Positions 61,759 to 64,000 of a DNA stretch of 64,000 bases are shown piece after piece (positions within the stretch are counted from its first letter, which is position 1; each line of letters starts with the position of its first letter). A program made the position numbers and the translations under genes. A model generated the notes under the pieces. That model was not told the origin of the DNA, did no database searches, and saw only the letters and a list, made by a program, of their open reading frames with translations. This DNA is from Taibaiella soli (GTDB lineage Bacteria; Bacteroidota; Bacteroidia; Chitinophagales; Chitinophagaceae), in assembly GCF_003236175.1 (NCBI RefSeq), contig NZ_QKTW01000016.1, positions 190,482 to 254,481 on the forward strand, in the 5' to 3' direction.

Positions 61759-63627
61759 ATGTTTCCAGAATATGATGTTATAGTTGTAGGTGCCGGCCAC
61801 GCTGGATGTGAGGCCGCAGCTGCAGCTGCAAATATGGGATCCAAAGTTCTTTTGGTTACCATGAATATGCAGACCATCGCACAGATGAGCTGCAATCCAG
61901 CTATGGGTGGAATAGCGAAAGGACAAATCGTAAGAGAAATAGATGCGCTTGGTGGTTATAGTGGTATTGTAAGCGATAAAAGCATGATTCAATTCAGGAT
62001 GCTGAATAAATCTAAAGGTCCTGGTATGTGGAGCCCACGTACACAGAATGATCGAATGCTTTTCGCTGCCACTTGGCGTGAGATGCTTGAAGCTACATCT
62101 AATGTAGACTTTTGGCAGGATATGGTGAAAGAGTTGATTGTTTCACGTGGAACAATTCAAGGTGTGGTAACAGGAATGGGACAAGAGATTCGCGCTAAGT
62201 CTGTAGTACTTACTAATGGTACGTTCCTGAATGGTGTGATTCATATTGGAGAGAAACAGTTTGGTGGGGGGAGAATAGGGGAGAAAGGCGCTTCTGGTAT
62301 TACAGAACAGCTTGTAGAGCTTGGTTTTGAGTCTGCAAGATTGAAAACTGGAACGCCACCACGTATTGATGGCCGTAGTTTGGACTATACTAAGATGGAA
62401 AAGCAGGAAGGTGATGAGGAAATTGTAGGGTTTTCTTATTTACCAGTGGAAAGGATTAAACCGCAAGAGCAGCGTGCTTGCTGGATTACTTATACAAGTC
62501 AGGAAGTACACGATATTCTTAAGACTGGTTTTGAGCAATCTCCAATGTATCAAGGCCGTATTAAAGGTAGTGGTCCACGTTATTGTCCTAGTATCGAAGA
62601 TAAGATCAATCGCTTTGCAGATAGAGATCGTCATCAGTTGTTTGTAGAGCCAGAGGGATGGAATACAGTGGAGATCTATGTAAATGGTTTCAGTACTTCG
62701 TTGCCAGAAGACGTTCAATATAAAGCGCTAAAAATGGTGCCTGGTTTTGAGAATTGCCGTTTCTTCCGTCCTGGATATGCCATTGAATACGATTATTTTC
62801 CACCAACACAGTTGAAATTTACACTGGAAACTAAGGAAATTCGTAACCTTTTCTTCGCAGGACAGATAAATGGCACCACTGGTTATGAAGAAGCCGCTTG
62901 TCAGGGATTAATGGCTGGTATCAATGCACATAGAAATGCACATGAACAAGAACCGTTCGTTCTGCAGAGAAGTGACGCATATATTGGTGTATTAATTGAT
63001 GATTTGATCAATAAAGGAACAGATGAGCCTTATCGAATGTTTACCAGCAGGGCTGAATTTAGGACGTTATTAAGACAGGATAACGCTGATATGCGCCTTA
63101 CACCGATGAGCTATGAGATGGGATTGGCCTCTGAAGAGCGTATGGAATTGGTTCGTAAGAAGATGGACGAGGTAGAACAAATCAAAAAAACACTTGCGGA
63201 CTTTTCTGTAGAACCAGCAGCAGCGAATGAATATTTGTCTTCTAAGGATTCTTCGCCGTTGGTAGAACGTTCAAGAGCACTAAAATTATTACTCCGTCCG
63301 AACATAGATTTGAAGGAATTGTGCGCTGAAATTCCAGAATTAAAGGCCGCTATTGGAGACGTGCACATCCATTCCCTCGAGCAGGCTGAGATCCAGGCTA
63401 AGTATGACGTTTACATCGAAAAAGAGCGTGAATTGGTTAAGAAAATGGCCAGTTTAGAGGATTTAATGATCCCAGACAGCTTTAATTATGATAAATTGAC
63501 TGCTTTGTCGATGGAAGCACGACAAAAGTTAAATAAGATAAGACCGAACACTCTGGGGCAAGCAAGTCGTATAAGCGGAGTCAATCCAAGCGATGTGCAA
63601 ATCCTGATGGTTTATATGGGTCGTTAA
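61759..63627 (+). CDS. mnmG: tRNA uridine-5-carboxymethylaminomethyl modification enzyme MnmG
   Basis: 622 residues from ATG 61759; a TTG start three codons up overlaps the promoter box and is rejected. FAD site VVGAGHAGCEAA at the N-terminus; GGIAKGQIVREIDALGG, GTPPRIDGRSLDY and the C-terminal ALSMEARQKLNKIRPNTLGQ are typical. With MnmE it modifies the wobble uridine of several tRNAs. mnmG lies near oriC in many bacteria. A second parS-like site is inside the gene at 62139-62154. Its codons look more AT-rich by eye than those of the genes left of 59 kb. Confidence 0.97.
   Translation: MFPEYDVIVVGAGHAGCEAAAAAANMGSKVLLVTMNMQTIAQMSCNPAMGGIAKGQIVREIDALGGYSGIVSDKSMIQFRMLNKSKGPGMWSPRTQNDRMLFAATWREMLEATSNVDFWQDMVKELIVSRGTIQGVVTGMGQEIRAKSVVLTNGTFLNGVIHIGEKQFGGGRIGEKGASGITEQLVELGFESARLKTGTPPRIDGRSLDYTKMEKQEGDEEIVGFSYLPVERIKPQEQRACWITYTSQEVHDILKTGFEQSPMYQGRIKGSGPRYCPSIEDKINRFADRDRHQLFVEPEGWNTVEIYVNGFSTSLPEDVQYKALKMVPGFENCRFFRPGYAIEYDYFPPTQLKFTLETKEIRNLFFAGQINGTTGYEEAACQGLMAGINAHRNAHEQEPFVLQRSDAYIGVLIDDLINKGTDEPYRMFTSRAEFRTLLRQDNADMRLTPMSYEMGLASEERMELVRKKMDEVEQIKKTLADFSVEPAAANEYLSSKDSSPLVERSRALKLLLRPNIDLKELCAEIPELKAAIGDVHIHSLEQAEIQAKYDVYIEKERELVKKMASLEDLMIPDSFNYDKLTALSMEARQKLNKIRPNTLGQASRISGVNPSDVQILMVYMGR
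62139..62154. promoter_or_regulatory. parS-like centromere site 2, inside mnmG
   Basis: TGTTTCACGTGGAACA matches the ParB consensus TGTTTCACGTGAAACA at 15 of 16. It is coding sequence for IVSRGTI of MnmG, as in other bacteria where parS lies within genes. Confidence 0.65.
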
Positions 63628-63636
63628 AAAATTAAG

Positions 63637-63673
63637 AAATTGGTTTAGTAGCGTTACTAAGCCAATTTTTTTT
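63637..63673 (+). terminator. Terminator of mnmG
   Basis: Fourteen-bp arms (63637-63650, 63655-63668) with one G-U pair, loop GCGT, T run to 63673. Confidence 0.85.
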
Positions 63674-63715
63674 GATTATTTTAATGTCTTGATTAGGTAC
63701 TTTTCAGTCAGATAA

Positions 63716-64000
63716 ATGGATTTCAGAACGGCGATTTACAAATATTGCAATTACCAGGAAAGGTGTCATCAGGATGTACGAAACAAATTATATGATCTTG
63801 GTGCAAGAAAAGATCAGGTTGAAACATTGATTGCAGACTTGATAGGAGATAACTTATTGAATGAAGAGCGGTATGCAAGGGCATTTGTAAGGGGTAAATT
63901 TCGCTTAAAGAAGTGGGGTAGAAAGAAGATCCTCCAGGAATTAAAGCTCCATAAGATATCGGAATATTGCGTTAAAAAGGGTATGTCTGAAATTGATGCG
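63716..64000 (+). CDS. recX: Regulatory protein RecX (N-terminal part)
   Basis: Cut by the right edge; 95 residues visible from ATG 63716. The RecX helical repeats are seen: CHQDVRNKLYDLGARKDQVE, NLLNEERYARAFVRGKFRLK and the W-G-R-K-K-I-L-Q-E-L segment. RecX limits RecA filament growth. It follows the mnmG terminator by about 40 bases on the same strand. Confidence 0.88.
   Translation, partial: MDFRTAIYKYCNYQERCHQDVRNKLYDLGARKDQVETLIADLIGDNLLNEERYARAFVRGKFRLKKWGRKKILQELKLHKISEYCVKKGMSEIDA

Noticed and set aside
1-64000. CRISPR arrays, tRNA, rRNA, riboswitches and complete insertion sequences
   Set aside because: I looked for regularly spaced repeats, cloverleaf features and transposase motifs and found none by eye; a covariance-model search would be needed to exclude small RNAs.

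Overview
The window looks like a chromosomal segment of a Bacteroidota bacterium. Chitinophagaceae or a neighbouring family is my inference; I cannot place it more precisely. The signs are a PorZ-like type IX secretion protein with a C-terminal sorting domain beside recO, many families typical of the phylum (DUF5686, DUF2480, DUF1015 with serC, DUF7033-type deacetylase, fused IcmF), promoters of the TAnnTTTG type, and almost no Shine-Dalgarno sequences. I see no prophage, integron, CRISPR array, rRNA or tRNA. Most of it is core housekeeping sequence with short intergenic gaps.

Layout. 1-7 kb: end of a membrane glycosyltransferase, korA, a von Willebrand factor A protein coupled to two acyltransferases. 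7-16 kb: polA, a YkgJ protein, a large DUF5686 surface protein, a gap with a decayed barrel-protein end, a CPBP protease-like protein, a 59-codon ORF plus TPR-like protein. 16-28 kb: bcp, an M23 peptidase, a 47-residue membrane protein, recO-porZ, dps-purN, priA, clpX with a 52-residue follower, a barrel protein. 28-38 kb: a core-less methyltransferase, folA, thyA, a glycosyltransferase operon, a barrel protein with a His/Asp/Lys tail, icmF. 38-44 kb: GT4, flippase, YihY, a histone-like protein, an aldo/keto reductase and a DUF559 nuclease-like gene in a repeat-bounded cassette. 44-56 kb: DUF1015-serC-DUF502, DUF2459, PagL-like deacylase, a membrane protein with kdsD, lutB, deacetylase, L,D-transpeptidase, DtxR-type regulator, DUF2480. 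56-64 kb: ppiD, a probable replication origin, nadA, a gene-free stretch with a parS-like site, mnmG (with a second parS-like site) and the start of recX.

The strongest non-gene signals are (1) the ppiD-nadA gap, with four DnaA boxes and three 14-bp iteron-like words, read as oriC, with two parS-like sites 2 to 2.5 kb away; (2) the 499-bp DUF559 unit bounded by imperfect 20-bp inverted repeats exactly filling the gap between its neighbours; and (3) several families of short dispersed intergenic words (exact 12-mers and 18-mers, periodic degenerate tracts, covarying palindromic hairpins) shared among unrelated intergenic gaps.

Themes: cell envelope construction (glycosyltransferases, flippase, KdsD, PagL, M23, L,D-transpeptidase, PorZ, barrel proteins), DNA replication and repair (polA, recO, priA, recX, dps, folA/thyA) and B12- or ferredoxin-linked acyl-CoA and 2-oxoacid metabolism (icmF, korA, lutB).
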